Notes: generated from the sequence alone by a model not told the origin. Positions 1 through 10,481 are shown, counted from the stretch's first letter. The stretch: DNA of 64,000 bases from Nitrospirota bacterium (GCA_023475105.1 JAMCWJ010000101.1:1-64000), one strand, 5' to 3'. Numbers and translations are program-made.

Positions 1-90
1 TCCGCATCGCTTCCACTGAGATCATTTGAAGTGCAGGGGGCTTCGGCCCCCCACACCAAAGGCCAGCTCATCGTGAAAGGGTCGGAATAA

Positions 91-444
91 TCAGAAAGTT
101 TGGGCTGCGTTAATTTGAAAAACAACAGCTTCTTTAATCTCTACGATCTTCTTCTTAACCGGGGCTGGCAGGCTCCGTCCCTTGCCGTTATGGCTCTTTA
201 AGAGCCCCGCTTCCCCCTCACTACGGTAGGCCCTTACCCACCGCCTCACCGACTCCTTGCTCACCCCGCATTCCTGCAGGATCACCGGGACGGGAACGCC
301 CTCCTCAAGATACTTCCTGACTATCTGAAGCTTGAAATCGGCCCCGAAAAACTTCCTCTTCCCCTCCGAGGCCTTCCTCTTCGTAACGCTCTTCTGTACT
401 GCCTCTATTGCTTCCATCACTGACACTCCTCTCCAAAACCTCAC
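91..444 (-). mobile_element. Truncated transposase, N-terminal helix-turn-helix part only (IS remnant)
   Basis: ORF with transposase-like HTH (FGADFKLQIVRKYLEEGVPVPVILQECGVSKESVRRWVRAYRSEGEAGL); no catalytic domain follows. Confidence 0.65.
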
Positions 445-456
445 TTTGGAGTGTCA
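421..456. repeat. 9-bp inverted repeat TGACACTCC...GGAGTGTCA near the start of the transposase fragment
   Basis: Read directly: TGACACTCC (421-429) and GGAGTGTCA (448-456); possible IS end. Confidence 0.5.
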
Positions 457-1035
457 CCCTATTTCTTCATCTCCTTGGTATCATAAACTGGTCGTTAGCG
501 CAACTTCGTAATTGGGATCTGTCCAATAACAGTCAATATAACAACCATAGCCGGGTATCGGAGTGTAAGAACATATATCATCTGAGCTAGCACAAGCCCC
601 GTAAGTGTGATATTCGGTCTCCCCGCACCAACCAAAAGCCAACTGCGGAAGAAAGAGAAAACATATAAATGCAATACTCTCTGATATCTTCATGTTCGAA
701 TGGATGTTGTCAAGTCTAAAACGTGAGCATAGATTAGCCGAGCGGCACAGTTTCACCACTAAGAGAATCTTATTGCAAATTCCAAAAATGGGTGAGGCGG
801 GACAATCGGACATTGCTTAATTTAGACCTTGCTGGAAGCACTAAACCTATGAGTCCCCTCCCCCTACAGAGATGCCTTCTGTTCCCTTTACGTTTCAAAC
901 AAAAGGTCCCATTGGCGTCTTGGTCATTGTCAAGCTGCAAACTTTTCTGATTGCCATTCGGCTCCATTTAACCTTTTCCGAACCCCCACATCCGCACATC
1001 CGTAAAAGTTCCCCTTAAGACATGCCTGCATTGCG

Positions 1036-1545
1036 CTATACTGAGCTGAAATACAGTGCGGCTGGAGCCAAGTCAATGATCTGAGCTGCGGTTCTCGGAT
1101 CTCGCACTCCACCCAGCCAGTTCATCAGCCTGTTCGTCGATAGTTCTATTTGTGCCACAGGTGTATTTCGCAGGAATACTGTTGCCCTTAATAAAGCAAT
1201 AAGCACGCTAGCCAAATCGATGTCATTTCCTGCCTTCTCAAGAAGCGTCTGGTTAGCACCCTTTATAGACCCATAATAGGGTTCGCAACTAAAGCTGTTG
1301 TGCACATATTCGCAGATATTCACCAGCGAATTTCCGAGTTCAGCAGCTATGTCCTTTTCGAATTTCTCTTCAGGTTTCTGTGTTCTCGTTTGCCCAGTCT
1401 TTAACGTAAAACCTTGAACGTTGAACTTTGAACCGGTATTTAGCGCATAGACAATATCAACCACTCCCCAAAAGGTCCACAAAAAGAAAGCAAGAACTAC
1501 CGCTGATACGATTTTCAGCGCACAACTGAACTCACAATCCATCAA
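1036..1545 (-). CDS. Hypothetical protein with N-terminal hydrophobic segment
   Basis: ORF 169 aa; contains heptamer-repeat-encoded GSKFNVQGF. Confidence 0.4.
   Translation of the reverse strand: MMDCEFSCALKIVSAVVLAFFLWTFWGVVDIVYALNTGSKFNVQGFTLKTGQTRTQKPEEKFEKDIAAELGNSLVNICEYVHNSFSCEPYYGSIKGANQTLLEKAGNDIDLASVLIALLRATVFLRNTPVAQIELSTNRLMNWLGGVRDPRTAAQIIDLAPAALYFSSV
1413..1433. repeat. Heptanucleotide array CTTGAAC-GTTGAAC-TTTGAAC
   Basis: Three consecutive 7-mers NTTGAAC. Confidence 0.8.
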
Positions 1546-1936
1546 TCACCGCCCCAGAAGAACAGATTTGCGTTAAGGATATACCACGTTTGAAAAGCCC
1601 GGTCATTTCATTTCTCCTTGAGCATGCAGGTAAGGTTTTCAGCCGAAGGTACTCTTCGTCTCTTAGTCCGTATGCCACTAAAAATATGCTACCCTCTAAC
1701 AATCCTGCGCAAGAAAATCTATCGGGCAAACACAGTATTTTTGGTATGGGGTCGGAAAAGTGCTGCGACCGTCTATAAGTGAAGGTTGTCCACCTGTGCA
1801 AGCATCATCAGATAGGCTGTTGCCTTGTTAATTGTGAAAGTAATGAGCCCGGAGGGTCACACCCAAAACCGTTATCTCCAGTTCTAACCTCTATTTACTT
1901 GCGATACTGCCGTTCAACGGTCGCAATTCATACCGC

Positions 1937-3469
1937 TTAGAACACTCCCCTGTCCAGGGTCCTGTACTGGATCGCCTCGGATACATGGTGGCTCTGGATA
2001 TCCTCGGCGCTTTCGAGGTCCGCGATCGTCCTCGACACTTTCAATATCCTCATGTACGCCCTCGCGCTCAGCCCGAGTCTGTGCATCGCATTGTCGAGAA
2101 GGGTATGGGCGTCTTCCTTCAGTTTGCAGTATTTCTTGATATGCCGTGCCTTCATCTGTCCGTTGCAGTAAATCTTGTCGTTCCTGAACCGTTCCAGCTG
2201 CCGGTTCCTCGCACTCACCACCCTGTCGCGTATCGTCTCGGACCTCTCCCCTGAAAAATCCGTCGAGAGCTCCTTGTGCGGCACAGCCGGCACTTCGATA
2301 TGGATATCGATTCTGTCGAGCAGAGGACCGGAGACCCTCCGCCGGTACCGGTGGATCTGCCCCGGACTGCACGTGCACTGGTGCCTCGGGTCGCCGAGGT
2401 AGCCGCAGGGACAGGGGTTCATCGCGCTCACAAGCATGAAGGAGGCGGGATAGGTGATCGAGGCGACCGCCCTCGATACGGTCACCTCGCCGTTTTCGAG
2501 GGGCTGCCTCAGGACTTCGAGGACATTCCTCTTGAATTCGGGGAGCTCGTCCAGAAAAAGGACGCCGTGGTGCGCAAGACTCACCTCGCCGGGCTTCGGT
2601 ACCTGCCCGCCCCCGATCAGAGCGACATCGGAGATGGTATGATGGGGGGACCTGAAGGGCCGTATCGCGAGAAGCGGCTGACCGTCCTTCAAAAGCCCCG
2701 CGACGCTATGGATCCTCGTTGTTTCCAGCGCCTCCTCGAAGGTCATTCCGGGGAGTATCGTCGGCAGTCTCTTCGAAAGCATCGTCTTGCCCGAGCCGGG
2801 CGGACCGATCGTCAGAACGTTATGGCCTCCGGCGGCAGAGACCTCGAGCGCCCGCTTCGCGTGCTCCTGGCCCTTCACCTCGGAGAAGTCTTCTTCGTAG
2901 ACCGAGTTTTCCTCAAGCGCCTGTGCCGCTTCTATCTTCAGTGCGACCTTTCCGTTGTCCGAGGTCAGGAATTCGATCACTGCGGGAAGGCTTTCGAGGC
3001 CGAAGACATCGACGCCGCTCACGACCGCGGCCTCCGGGGCGTTCTCTTTCGGGAGGATGAGCCCCTTCAATCCCATGCCTTTTGCGAGGATCGCCATCGA
3101 GAGCGCGCCCCGCACCGGTTTTATCCTGCCGTCGAGAGAGAGTTCGCCGGTAAAGAGATACCCGTCGAGAAACCCGGAATCGATCACGCCCTCAGCAGCG
3201 ATGATACCTATCGCTATCGGCAGATCGAAAGCCGAGCCCTCTTTCTTCAAGTCCGCGGGGGCAAGGTTCACGGTGATCTGTTTCAAGGGGAAATTGAAGC
3301 CGATATTCTTGAGCGCCGGCCTCACCCTGTCGCGGCTTTCCTTCACCGCGAGGTCGGGAAGGCCCACCATCGAGAAATGGGGCAGGCCCCTCGCCGTGAT
3401 ATCGACCTCGACCTCGACCACATGCGCGTCGATACCGACGACGCTCGCGCTCCGTATCTTTGCCAGCAT
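1937..3469 (-). CDS. comM: YifB/ComM family Mg-chelatase-like AAA ATPase
   Basis: 510 aa; [24 protein letters not shown] start, Walker [11 protein letters not shown], zinc motif [15 protein letters not shown]. Confidence 0.93.
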   Translation of the reverse strand: MLAKIRSASVVGIDAHVVEVEVDITARGLPHFSMVGLPDLAVKESRDRVRPALKNIGFNFPLKQITVNLAPADLKKEGSAFDLPIAIGIIAAEGVIDSGFLDGYLFTGELSLDGRIKPVRGALSMAILAKGMGLKGLILPKENAPEAAVVSGVDVFGLESLPAVIEFLTSDNGKVALKIEAAQALEENSVYEEDFSEVKGQEHAKRALEVSAAGGHNVLTIGPPGSGKTMLSKRLPTILPGMTFEEALETTRIHSVAGLLKDGQPLLAIRPFRSPHHTISDVALIGGGQVPKPGEVSLAHHGVLFLDELPEFKRNVLEVLRQPLENGEVTVSRAVASITYPASFMLVSAMNPCPCGYLGDPRHQCTCSPGQIHRYRRRVSGPLLDRIDIHIEVPAVPHKELSTDFSGERSETIRDRVVSARNRQLERFRNDKIYCNGQMKARHIKKYCKLKEDAHTLLDNAMHRLGLSARAYMRILKVSRTIADLESAEDIQSHHVSEAIQYRTLDRGVF

Positions 3470-3772
3470 TGCCGTATTATATTTTTAAACACTGACAAAA
3501 GCAACTGATTTCAGGCTCATCGTATCAGGTACTATGGAGTTCACAAGAATGGTGACATTGATCCGGGGAACGCCCCTATTTGAAAAGACCCCTCTTTCGA
3601 AAAGAGGGATGCCGTTTTTGCCGGGAGACTGTTCATATTTGAGAAACTCCCCTTCGTCCCCATGCGCAGGGGGGAGTTCGGAATTGTCTTAACGATGAAT
3701 TCTTCCCCGATCAGGGAAGTTTTGATCGGATTGACAAGGGTGCATTTTAGCGTGTATTCTATAGGTTCCGGA

Positions 3773-3848
3773 GGGCCGCTAGCTCAGTTGGCAGAGCAAC
3801 GCCCTTTTAAGGCGTGGGTCGATGGTTCGAATCCATCGCGGCTCACCA
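3773..3848 (+). tRNA. tRNA-Lys (TTT)
   Basis: Acceptor GGGCCGC/GCGGCTC, anticodon loop CTTTTAA, T-loop GGTTCGAATCC, encoded CCA. Confidence 0.95.
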
Positions 3849-3955
3849 AAAAAACCGCATTGGGTAACGCGTGATATGTGATGAGAAAAAGGCTCCACGA
3901 GCGCCTGATGAAGAAGTGTTCACAACGTATACCCATCACGGACTAAGGTTTTGAT

Positions 3956-4033
3956 GTCCCCATCGTCTAGCCCGGCCTAGGACATCGCCCTTTCAAGGCG
4001 GTAACATGGGTTCGAATCCCATTGGGGACGCCA
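3956..4033 (+). tRNA. tRNA-Glu (TTC)
   Basis: Acceptor GTCCCCA/TGGGGAC, anticodon loop CTTTCAA, GGGTTCGAATCCC arm, encoded CCA. Confidence 0.95.
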
Positions 4034-4043
4034 AGAAAAATCC

Positions 4044-4072
4044 AGGGTTACGTTTTTTCCGTAACCCTTTCT
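4044..4072 (+). terminator. Terminator-like hairpin downstream of tRNA-Glu
   Basis: AGGGTTACG-loop-CGTAACCCT followed by TTTCTT. Confidence 0.6.
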
Positions 4073-4180
4073 TGTTCCTTCGGACCGGCCGGCCCCTTAC
4101 GGCTTTGCCGCCCCTGGGACAGGTGCTATCGCATAAATACCCGGCCTTCGGCAGCATCCGACTTACGGCCCTTCATCTCA

Positions 4181-4672
4181 CTATTCAACTTTCACAGAGA
4201 TCTTCTTTGTTTCCGCAAGAGCCTTTGCGGTCTTGGGAAGCGTTATGCTGAGCACGCCCTTTTTGAACGCGGCCTCGACCTTATCTGTTTCGACCTCGAC
4301 AGGAAGCGGAATGGTCCTGCTGAAAGAGCCGTAGGAGCGCTCCATTCTGTAGTAGTCTTTTCTCTTGTCTTCCTTTTCCTCTTTCTTCTCACCTTTGATC
4401 GTCAGCATGCCGTTTTGGAGCGATATATCGATCTCCTTTTCGTCCATGCCGGGAAGTTCGGCAGAGACCTTGATCTCCTTGTCATTTTCGATCACGTCGA
4501 CCTTCGGATCAAAGGCGCCCATGCGGCTTTCGAAGGGCTCGAGATCGAAGCCGCGGAAGTAGTTCTCGAACAGGGTGTCCATCTCCCGCCGGAGAAGGGC
4601 AAAGGGATTTTCGTCTTCACGCTGTACCGGGACACTCTTCTTTCCGAACGGCGCCAGGTTTCTGATAGCCAT
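4181..4672 (-). CDS. Hsp20/alpha-crystallin family small heat shock protein
   Basis: 163 aa; alpha-crystallin domain, ELPGMDEKEIDISLQNGMLTIKGEKK, FKKGVLSITLPK. Confidence 0.93.
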   Translation of the reverse strand: MAIRNLAPFGKKSVPVQREDENPFALLRREMDTLFENYFRGFDLEPFESRMGAFDPKVDVIENDKEIKVSAELPGMDEKEIDISLQNGMLTIKGEKKEEKEDKRKDYYRMERSYGSFSRTIPLPVEVETDKVEAAFKKGVLSITLPKTAKALAETKKISVKVE

Positions 4673-4728
4673 GACAAATACCTCCTTTCGGGATCTCTCT
4701 TCACCCTGGATTGAGCTTCACGGCCCTG

Positions 4729-5145
4729 TTATGCTTCGGCCTGAATCGGTATTTTCCTCATTTTGGCCGCCTCTGCCTTGGGCAGCACGAGTTTCAAGAC
4801 ACCGTTCTTCACTGTTGCGCGAATCCTGTCCCTGTCCACCTCGTCAGACAGGGTAAAGGTCCTCTGAAAATCGCCGATCCCGTATTCAGACAGAAGAAGC
4901 TTGTGGTTTTCGGGTATTTCGGCATCCACCCTGCCATGGATGGTCAGCACATTCTTATCGAGGGTCACGTCGACGGACTTCTCATCTACCCCCGGCATAT
5001 CGGCAATCACGACCATCTCGTCCTTCTTCTCCATAATATCGACGTCAGGCGTGTAGACACGGCGCTGTCTCGTGCGCTCTCCCTGGCCGGGCGTCGATGC
5101 CTCTTTCTTTTCGATCTCTCTTTTCACATCTTCCATTCCCTTCAC
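4729..5145 (-). CDS. Hsp20 family small heat shock protein
   Basis: 138 aa; DMPGVDEKSVDVTLDKNVLTIHG, VKNGVLKLVLPK. Confidence 0.92.
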   Translation of the reverse strand: MKGMEDVKREIEKKEASTPGQGERTRQRRVYTPDVDIMEKKDEMVVIADMPGVDEKSVDVTLDKNVLTIHGRVDAEIPENHKLLLSEYGIGDFQRTFTLSDEVDRDRIRATVKNGVLKLVLPKAEAAKMRKIPIQAEA

Positions 5146-5156
5146 CTCCTCGTATG

Positions 5157-5588
5157 TCAGCTTGGGTTGATCACTATCTTCCTCGGCTTCTCGGCTTCGG
5201 CACGCGGCAAAGACACAGACAAGACACCTTTCAGAAACCGCGCCTGCACCCTGCTTGAATCAACGGCAAAGGGCAGTTCGACCATCTTGGTGAGCTGTCC
5301 GTGCCAGCGTTCTCTGCGGTGGTAGGCCTCGCCCTCCTTCAATTCCTCCAGCCGCCGCGCCCCGCGAAGCGTGAGGGTCTTGTCGACAATGGAGATATCG
5401 AGTGACTCGGGGTCGATTCCCGGGATTTCCGCAGTGACGACCGCATGCTCTTCGGAAGCCCACAGGTTGACTGCCGGGAATTCGACTGTCACCGGCGCCG
5501 ACAACCTCGCAAGGGCTCTGTTCATGCTTTCGAATTCACGCCATGGATCGAGAAACCTGCCGAACCTCTCCAGTTCCGACCATAACAT
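5157..5588 (-). CDS. Hsp20 family small heat shock protein
   Basis: EIPGIDPESLDISIVDKTLTLRG, FLKGVLSVSLPR; start taken at MLWSELERFG, since the longer ORF start lies inside the CIRCE element. Confidence 0.9.
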   Translation of the reverse strand: MLWSELERFGRFLDPWREFESMNRALARLSAPVTVEFPAVNLWASEEHAVVTAEIPGIDPESLDISIVDKTLTLRGARRLEELKEGEAYHRRERWHGQLTKMVELPFAVDSSRVQARFLKGVLSVSLPRAEAEKPRKIVINPS

Positions 5589-5637
5589 AACATCCACCTC
5601 CTTCGTTTTTGTGCTCCGAAACTTTCGGCAAACCGCG

Positions 5638-5664
5638 TTAGCACTCACCAGCTGAGAGTGCTAA
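5638..5664 (-). promoter_or_regulatory. CIRCE operator (HrcA binding site)
   Basis: TTAGCACTC-N9-GAGTGCTAA, exact match to CIRCE consensus, directly upstream of the hsp20 cluster. Confidence 0.95.
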
Positions 5665-5777
5665 CAGTTAATATTTATCATATTTTCCGGGGACTTGTCA
5701 AGAGCTTCTGTATTGCCTTCTTTTTACTTTAGAATCATGCCGTTTCAGTCCAGGATACAGGCCCGAGCGGTGGACAG

Positions 5778-5890
5778 TTCACCGCCGATCTTGATCTGAT
5801 CGTAGAGTTGTCAGCGGACAATCTGAAAAAGTTTCTCACCGCCATGGGTGAATTAGGCTACAAACCGAGACTTCCGGTTAGGGCGGATCA
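5778..5890 (+). pseudogene. Fragment resembling a nucleotidyltransferase (FTADLDLIVELSADNLKKFLTAMGELGYKPRLPV)
   Basis: Short open segment without start, ends abruptly at a junction. Confidence 0.45.
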
Positions 5891-6223
5891 CAGCAGGCAA
5901 AGACGGTCACGACGATCGTCTACGCCCTCCAGGCAGGCTCCTTCGTCCTCGGCGTAACGATCATCGCGGCGGTCATCATCAATTATCTCAAAAGAGAAGA
6001 TGTTCAGGGCACCTGGCTTGCCTCCCACTTCCGCTGGCAGATCAGGACCTTCTGGTTCGGCCTCCTCTGGGGCGCAGTCGGCGCCCTGACCGTACTATCC
6101 GGCATCGGATTCTTTCTCCTCGGTGTCGACCTCGTCTGGGTGATCTACAGGATCGTGAAAGGCTGGCTCAGACTGAGCGAGGGGAAGGAGATGTATACAG
6201 AGGCCTCACTCCGAAGCGACTAG
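5882..6223 (+). pseudogene. 5'-truncated DUF4870-like membrane protein
   Basis: Frame after a TAG at 5879-5881: TVTTIVYALQAGSFVLGVTIIAAVIINYLKREDVQGTWLASHFRWQIRTFWFGLLWGAVG...; no ATG, absent from ORF track. Confidence 0.6.
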
Positions 6224-6467
6224 GAGATTCTTTGAGCCGCATCCGATTACAGTAAATGCCGGGGCTGTGCCGCACCCGATTGTCTACACTCTCCGTTCCG
6301 GATGATCACCGTAGAATAGCCATGGAAACTGAGCTTTTTTGCCGACCTTCCTTTGTCAATCTGTTTCTTAAATTGTTATTCTTGTTTAATAGGAAAAATT
6401 CAATCGGCAATGACATTCCCGCCCGCCAAACGCAGGGATGCGGCCATAAAATGCAAAGGATGATGAT

Positions 6468-7643
6468 ATGTTTCAGCTGAAACGGCAGTTGCCTTACAGA
6501 CCCACGGAAAGGATGAACGTCGTAAGCTACCCGATACGCGACATCGTAATGGAGGCGAAGCGCGAGGAGGCAAAGGGCAAGAAGATGATCTACCTCAATA
6601 TCGGGGACCCGCCCCAGTACGGCTTCCCGCCGTTCAACGTGATAGCCGAGCGGGTGAAGAGCGCGCTCGACGAGAACTGGAAAGGGTATGCCCCTTCCGA
6701 AGGCGACGAGGAGTTCTGTGATACCGTGGCAAAGATCGAGAAGTGCAGACGCGAGGATGTGTTTGCCGTTGCCGGCCTCACCGAGGGAATAGACTTCTTT
6801 TTCCATTCGTTCATCGGCTTCGGGGAGAAGGTGCTTCTTCCGAACCCGGTATATCCCCTTTACCTGAGCAAGGCAAAGCAGTTCGAGGGCGACACCGTGT
6901 TTTACAGGCACGATGAAAAGGGCCAGATAGACGTAGTAAATCTGGCAAAGAAGATCGAGGGCGCAAAGGCGATGGTGATCATCAACCCGAACAACCCGCT
7001 GGGCTCCGTCTATTCGGAAAAGAACCTCTCGGACGTCGTGAAGCTCTGCGACGAGTTCGATGTCCCCATATTTTACGACGGCTCCTACGACCAGCTGATA
7101 TTGGAAGGCAAACAGGTGGACTTCAGAAAGATAGCGCGGGACAAGGTGTCTTTCATATACGGCAGTTCGCTTTCGAAGGACTTCAACTACCCTGGCGCAC
7201 GAATAGGATGGGTGGCGTTCCACGGCGACAAATGGTCAGAGGTCAAGAATGCGTTCTTCCTGCTCTGCAACCAGCGCCTCTCGGTAAACTGGGAGTACCA
7301 GAAAGCGGCTGCGGCCGCACTGGTGCACCCGTCATATCCGGCGTATCTCGCAAACATAAAGGCGAAGCTCATCGAAAGAAGGGACACGTTTATGAAGATG
7401 GCAGGGAAGCTGCCGCTCTCATTCCCTGTTCCAAAGGGCACGTTCTACGCGTTCATCAAGATAGAAACGACGAAATGGAAGAAGGACGTGCAGTTCGTGC
7501 GGGCCGCGCTGAAGGAAGGCGTCGTCTTTGTTCCCGGTTCAGGATTCGGCCGGCAGGAGGATGGGGTCTATTTCAGGACCACGTTCCTGCCTGAGCCGCA
7601 CATCATAGAAGAGGCCTTCACCAAGATCAGACGGATACTATGA
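6468..7643 (+). CDS. PLP-dependent class I/II aminotransferase
   Basis: 391 aa; INPNNPLGSVY, SLSKDFNYPGARIGW (PLP-lysine region). Confidence 0.93.
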   Translation: MFQLKRQLPYRPTERMNVVSYPIRDIVMEAKREEAKGKKMIYLNIGDPPQYGFPPFNVIAERVKSALDENWKGYAPSEGDEEFCDTVAKIEKCRREDVFAVAGLTEGIDFFFHSFIGFGEKVLLPNPVYPLYLSKAKQFEGDTVFYRHDEKGQIDVVNLAKKIEGAKAMVIINPNNPLGSVYSEKNLSDVVKLCDEFDVPIFYDGSYDQLILEGKQVDFRKIARDKVSFIYGSSLSKDFNYPGARIGWVAFHGDKWSEVKNAFFLLCNQRLSVNWEYQKAAAAALVHPSYPAYLANIKAKLIERRDTFMKMAGKLPLSFPVPKGTFYAFIKIETTKWKKDVQFVRAALKEGVVFVPGSGFGRQEDGVYFRTTFLPEPHIIEEAFTKIRRIL

Positions 7644-7804
7644 ACAGTCTTTTATGAAAGGAGAAAAAGGGACAGGCTGCTTCCTTCCGGGTTTGGTACA
7701 ATAAAGTATCCTGCAGAGAGGATTCAGGCAATGAAACGGATAATTTCAGCGGGCCGAAGGACAGGATATCACGGCACGGCCTTCCAGGCATCAGGAGGGA
7801 GAGC

Positions 7805-8281
7805 ATGACCATAAACCCGGGAAGGCAAGGGAAGTTTTCCATCATCGCATCGGTCGTATTTCTCGGAGCCGTCATCCTGGCGGCATGCCACAGCGAGCCG
7901 CCGCGGATCAGCATCGAGTCGCCGAAGGCCATATTGTCGCCCGTCATTTACGGTGAGGCCATGGTTGCCATGACGATCAGGAACGACGGAGGCGCGGATG
8001 TGCTGAAGGGTGTCAGCACGGACATACCGGGTGCGAAAGTGTCGTTTCACGTTATGGAGGATAAGCGCATGGGGCAAGTCGCGACCGTCGATATCAACGG
8101 AGGGAGCTCTACGGTGTTCAAGTTGGGAGGCAGCCATGTAATGATCGAGGACATGCCGAGGACCTTGGTCGAGGGCTCGCCTATTACGCTGACCCTGGTC
8201 TTCGAGAAATCGGGTGAAAAGCAGCTTCATCTGAAGCTCGAAAAGGCCCCTGCGATGCCGACGGACGAACACAAGGATTAG
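7805..8281 (+). CDS. PCu(A)C-family copper chaperone-like lipoprotein
   Basis: 158 aa; lipobox-like AACHS; FHVMEDKRMGQV...GGSHVMIEDMPRTLVEGSPITLTLVFEKSG. Confidence 0.85.
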   Translation: MTINPGRQGKFSIIASVVFLGAVILAACHSEPPRISIESPKAILSPVIYGEAMVAMTIRNDGGADVLKGVSTDIPGAKVSFHVMEDKRMGQVATVDINGGSSTVFKLGGSHVMIEDMPRTLVEGSPITLTLVFEKSGEKQLHLKLEKAPAMPTDEHKD

Positions 8282-8360
8282 TCCAAAGCACGGCCGGTTC
8301 TGCTAATATATCTACAATGACCCCTGAAAACAAATATAGTTGCTTCCCCTGTCGCAAACT

Positions 8361-8867
8361 ATGAACCGGAATAAGATATGCCCTGATTGCGAAACCGAGT
8401 ACCTCCCGCATATCGAGAAATGCGCTGATTGCGGGGCGGTCCTCCTGCTGCCCGAGGAGCACAAAAAGGCTCAGGAAGAAAAGAAACGGCTCATGGAGAA
8501 GGCCGTCGAGAACGAGGTCGTGGTCAGGGAGGGTGATCTGAAGTGGCTGAGTGAACTGTACGCAGTCCTCATCGACGCCGGTATCCCCTGCACCGTCCGT
8601 TCCGATGCAGGCTGCAAGAAAGGCTGTTGCAGCGATAAATGCCGTTTGGTCGTATCGCAGGAGGACCTTGAACGTGCTCAGGAGCGGATCGAGGAATACT
8701 TCATGGAAATGCATCCCGAGATCCGCGCTTCACGTGAACTCGTCAGTGAGGGCAAATGCCCGGCCTGCGGTTCCTCCATCGGCGCCGCCGACCGTGAGTG
8801 CCCCGATTGCGGCCTGGTGCTCGTCGTTATCGAGGAAGAGGGAGAGAAAACTGAGCAGGCTGATTGA
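8361..8867 (+). CDS. Zinc-ribbon / DUF2007-like protein
   Basis: CPDCETEYLPHIEKCADCG and C-terminal CPACGSSIGAADRECPDCG. Confidence 0.7.
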   Translation: MNRNKICPDCETEYLPHIEKCADCGAVLLLPEEHKKAQEEKKRLMEKAVENEVVVREGDLKWLSELYAVLIDAGIPCTVRSDAGCKKGCCSDKCRLVVSQEDLERAQERIEEYFMEMHPEIRASRELVSEGKCPACGSSIGAADRECPDCGLVLVVIEEEGEKTEQAD

Positions 8868-9034
8868 GGACTAAGAAGGGACGCCTTCCTCCCCCCGCCG
8901 CAGAAGAGAAACTCCCGCCCTTATTATCACCCTTTGGCACGGCGGAGCGCTGCTGCGGCACCGTGCGGGCAAAAAGTCCGGAGTGCATGGACGGGCATGA
9001 AAAAAGTAGTTTGTCTCTTTTCTTTCCCAAACCA

Positions 9035-9140
9035 CGGTACCCGGCCGTCTGCGCGCGGCAGGACGGTCATCGCAGCGCTGCACCTCACCTGCTGAGAGGA
9101 AACGACGGGAATTAACCGGCATCATGGATGCAAAGCGGAC
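9035..9140. repeat. Deletion-derivative partial copy of the 10064-10526 region
   Basis: 9035-9067 matches 10064-10096 with 3 mismatches; 9059-9140 is identical to 10445-10526. Confidence 0.9.
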
Positions 9141-9150
9141 TGAAAGAGAT

Positions 9151-9816
9151 TCAAGACTGAATAGCATCCCCTGAGCGCGCCAGCTTCCGGAGAGCTTCCT
9201 CCGCAATCCTGCCGATGCTTTTGACGCAGGCAGAATCATTTTCGAAGACCCAGGTCTCCCTTTCGTCCCTCAAAAAACTCTCCACTTTGTCCGATGCCTC
9301 TCTTATCCCGAGTTCGCCGATGGCCCAGATAGCCTGACCGGTCATGCAGACGTTCTGCGACCCAAGAAAACCGATGAGCTCCGGTGCAAACTCCCGTGTC
9401 CTCTCCATTTCGACCTGGCAGATCCTGCACATCCCCCATATATAACCCTGGCAGCTGCACTCGTCTTTCCTGAATCCTTTCAGAAAAAGTTCGATCTTTC
9501 TTCTCTGTTCCGGAAGGTTTCTCGCGATCTCGCCCAGGGCCTCCGCGGCCCCCCAGCAGCTCATCGTGTCGTCAAAGGCCCTGAAGATGCGTTCCCACCT
9601 CTGCCTCATGAGGTCAGGGACGCGCCTCGCAATTTCTCCGAGCGCCTTTGCAGCGACAAGCCGCTCTTCCATCTTCTCGCCATACAGGAGCGAAACGATC
9701 GCCCTGAGTTTTCGATGGTCCCTGATCGCGCCTTCGGCGAGCGCTGCCGCACCCTGAGGCCCGGAAAGCAACCCGGCCTCTGCCCCGGTCTGTTCTTTTT
9801 TCCGCTCCCTTTCCAT
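9151..9816 (-). CDS. HEAT-repeat protein (DVU0298-like)
   Basis: 221 aa; repeated EERLVAAKALGEIARRVPD / CWGAAEALGEIARNLPE / QAIWAIGELGIREASDK units. Confidence 0.75.
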   Translation of the reverse strand: MERERKKEQTGAEAGLLSGPQGAAALAEGAIRDHRKLRAIVSLLYGEKMEERLVAAKALGEIARRVPDLMRQRWERIFRAFDDTMSCWGAAEALGEIARNLPEQRRKIELFLKGFRKDECSCQGYIWGMCRICQVEMERTREFAPELIGFLGSQNVCMTGQAIWAIGELGIREASDKVESFLRDERETWVFENDSACVKSIGRIAEEALRKLARSGDAIQS

Positions 9817-10139
9817 CGGTCCGCTCTTCCCTCTCTAGTATAATCAAAGGATCTCCCGAATTCGAGACGCCGGAACGGGAGGGATGTTGAAGGTGAGGCT
9901 GTTTCGTACACGGACGTAATCCTTCCACACTCAGGCGCTCCACAGGAGGAGCCCTGTATAATAGACAGGCTCCACATGATCGGCGGGGGAAGCATCGGGA
10001 ACGAAGGCGGTTGGCATGTGTTCCTCTTTTACTTCAATCTGATCGCAATGCTCGGTTCGACCCCGGTACCCGGCAGCTTGCGCGCGGCAGGACGGTGCCC
10101 GAAACAGCGAAGGCGTTCATTTCAGTGGTAGAATGAAAT

Positions 10140-10481
10140 ATGAGGATCGAACATTATTCTTTCGGAAAGATAGTCATTGACGGCAAGACCTACACCTCCG
10201 ACGTCATCGTCTATCCCGGGCGCGTCGACGCCTCATGGCGGCGAAAGGAAGGCCACTCCCTCCAGGCTGTCGATCTTGCCGATATCATCCGGGCAAAGCC
10301 CGGTCTGCTGATAGTAGGCACCGGGTATTCGGGCGTCATGACCGTACCGGAGGAGACGGTCGGGTTCGTCGGCTCGAAGGGGATAGAGCTCCGGGTCGAA
10401 AGGACCGAAAAGGCCGTTGATATCTATAACAGCACGAAGAAAGACAGGACGGTCATCGCAGCGCTGCACCTCACCTGCTGA
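10140..10481 (+). CDS. Mth938-like domain protein
   Basis: 113 aa; IEHYSFGKIVIDGKTYTSDVIVYPGRV...LLIVGTGYSGVM...AVDIYNSTKKDRTVIAALHLTC. Confidence 0.85.
   Translation: MRIEHYSFGKIVIDGKTYTSDVIVYPGRVDASWRRKEGHSLQAVDLADIIRAKPGLLIVGTGYSGVMTVPEETVGFVGSKGIELRVERTEKAVDIYNSTKKDRTVIAALHLTC

Noticed and set aside
2276-3508. 410-aa plus-strand ORF
   Set aside because: Antisense to the well-supported comM gene; high-GC shadow ORF with no recognisable domain.
6306-7223. 305-aa minus-strand ORF
   Set aside because: Antisense to the aminotransferase; no domain signature.
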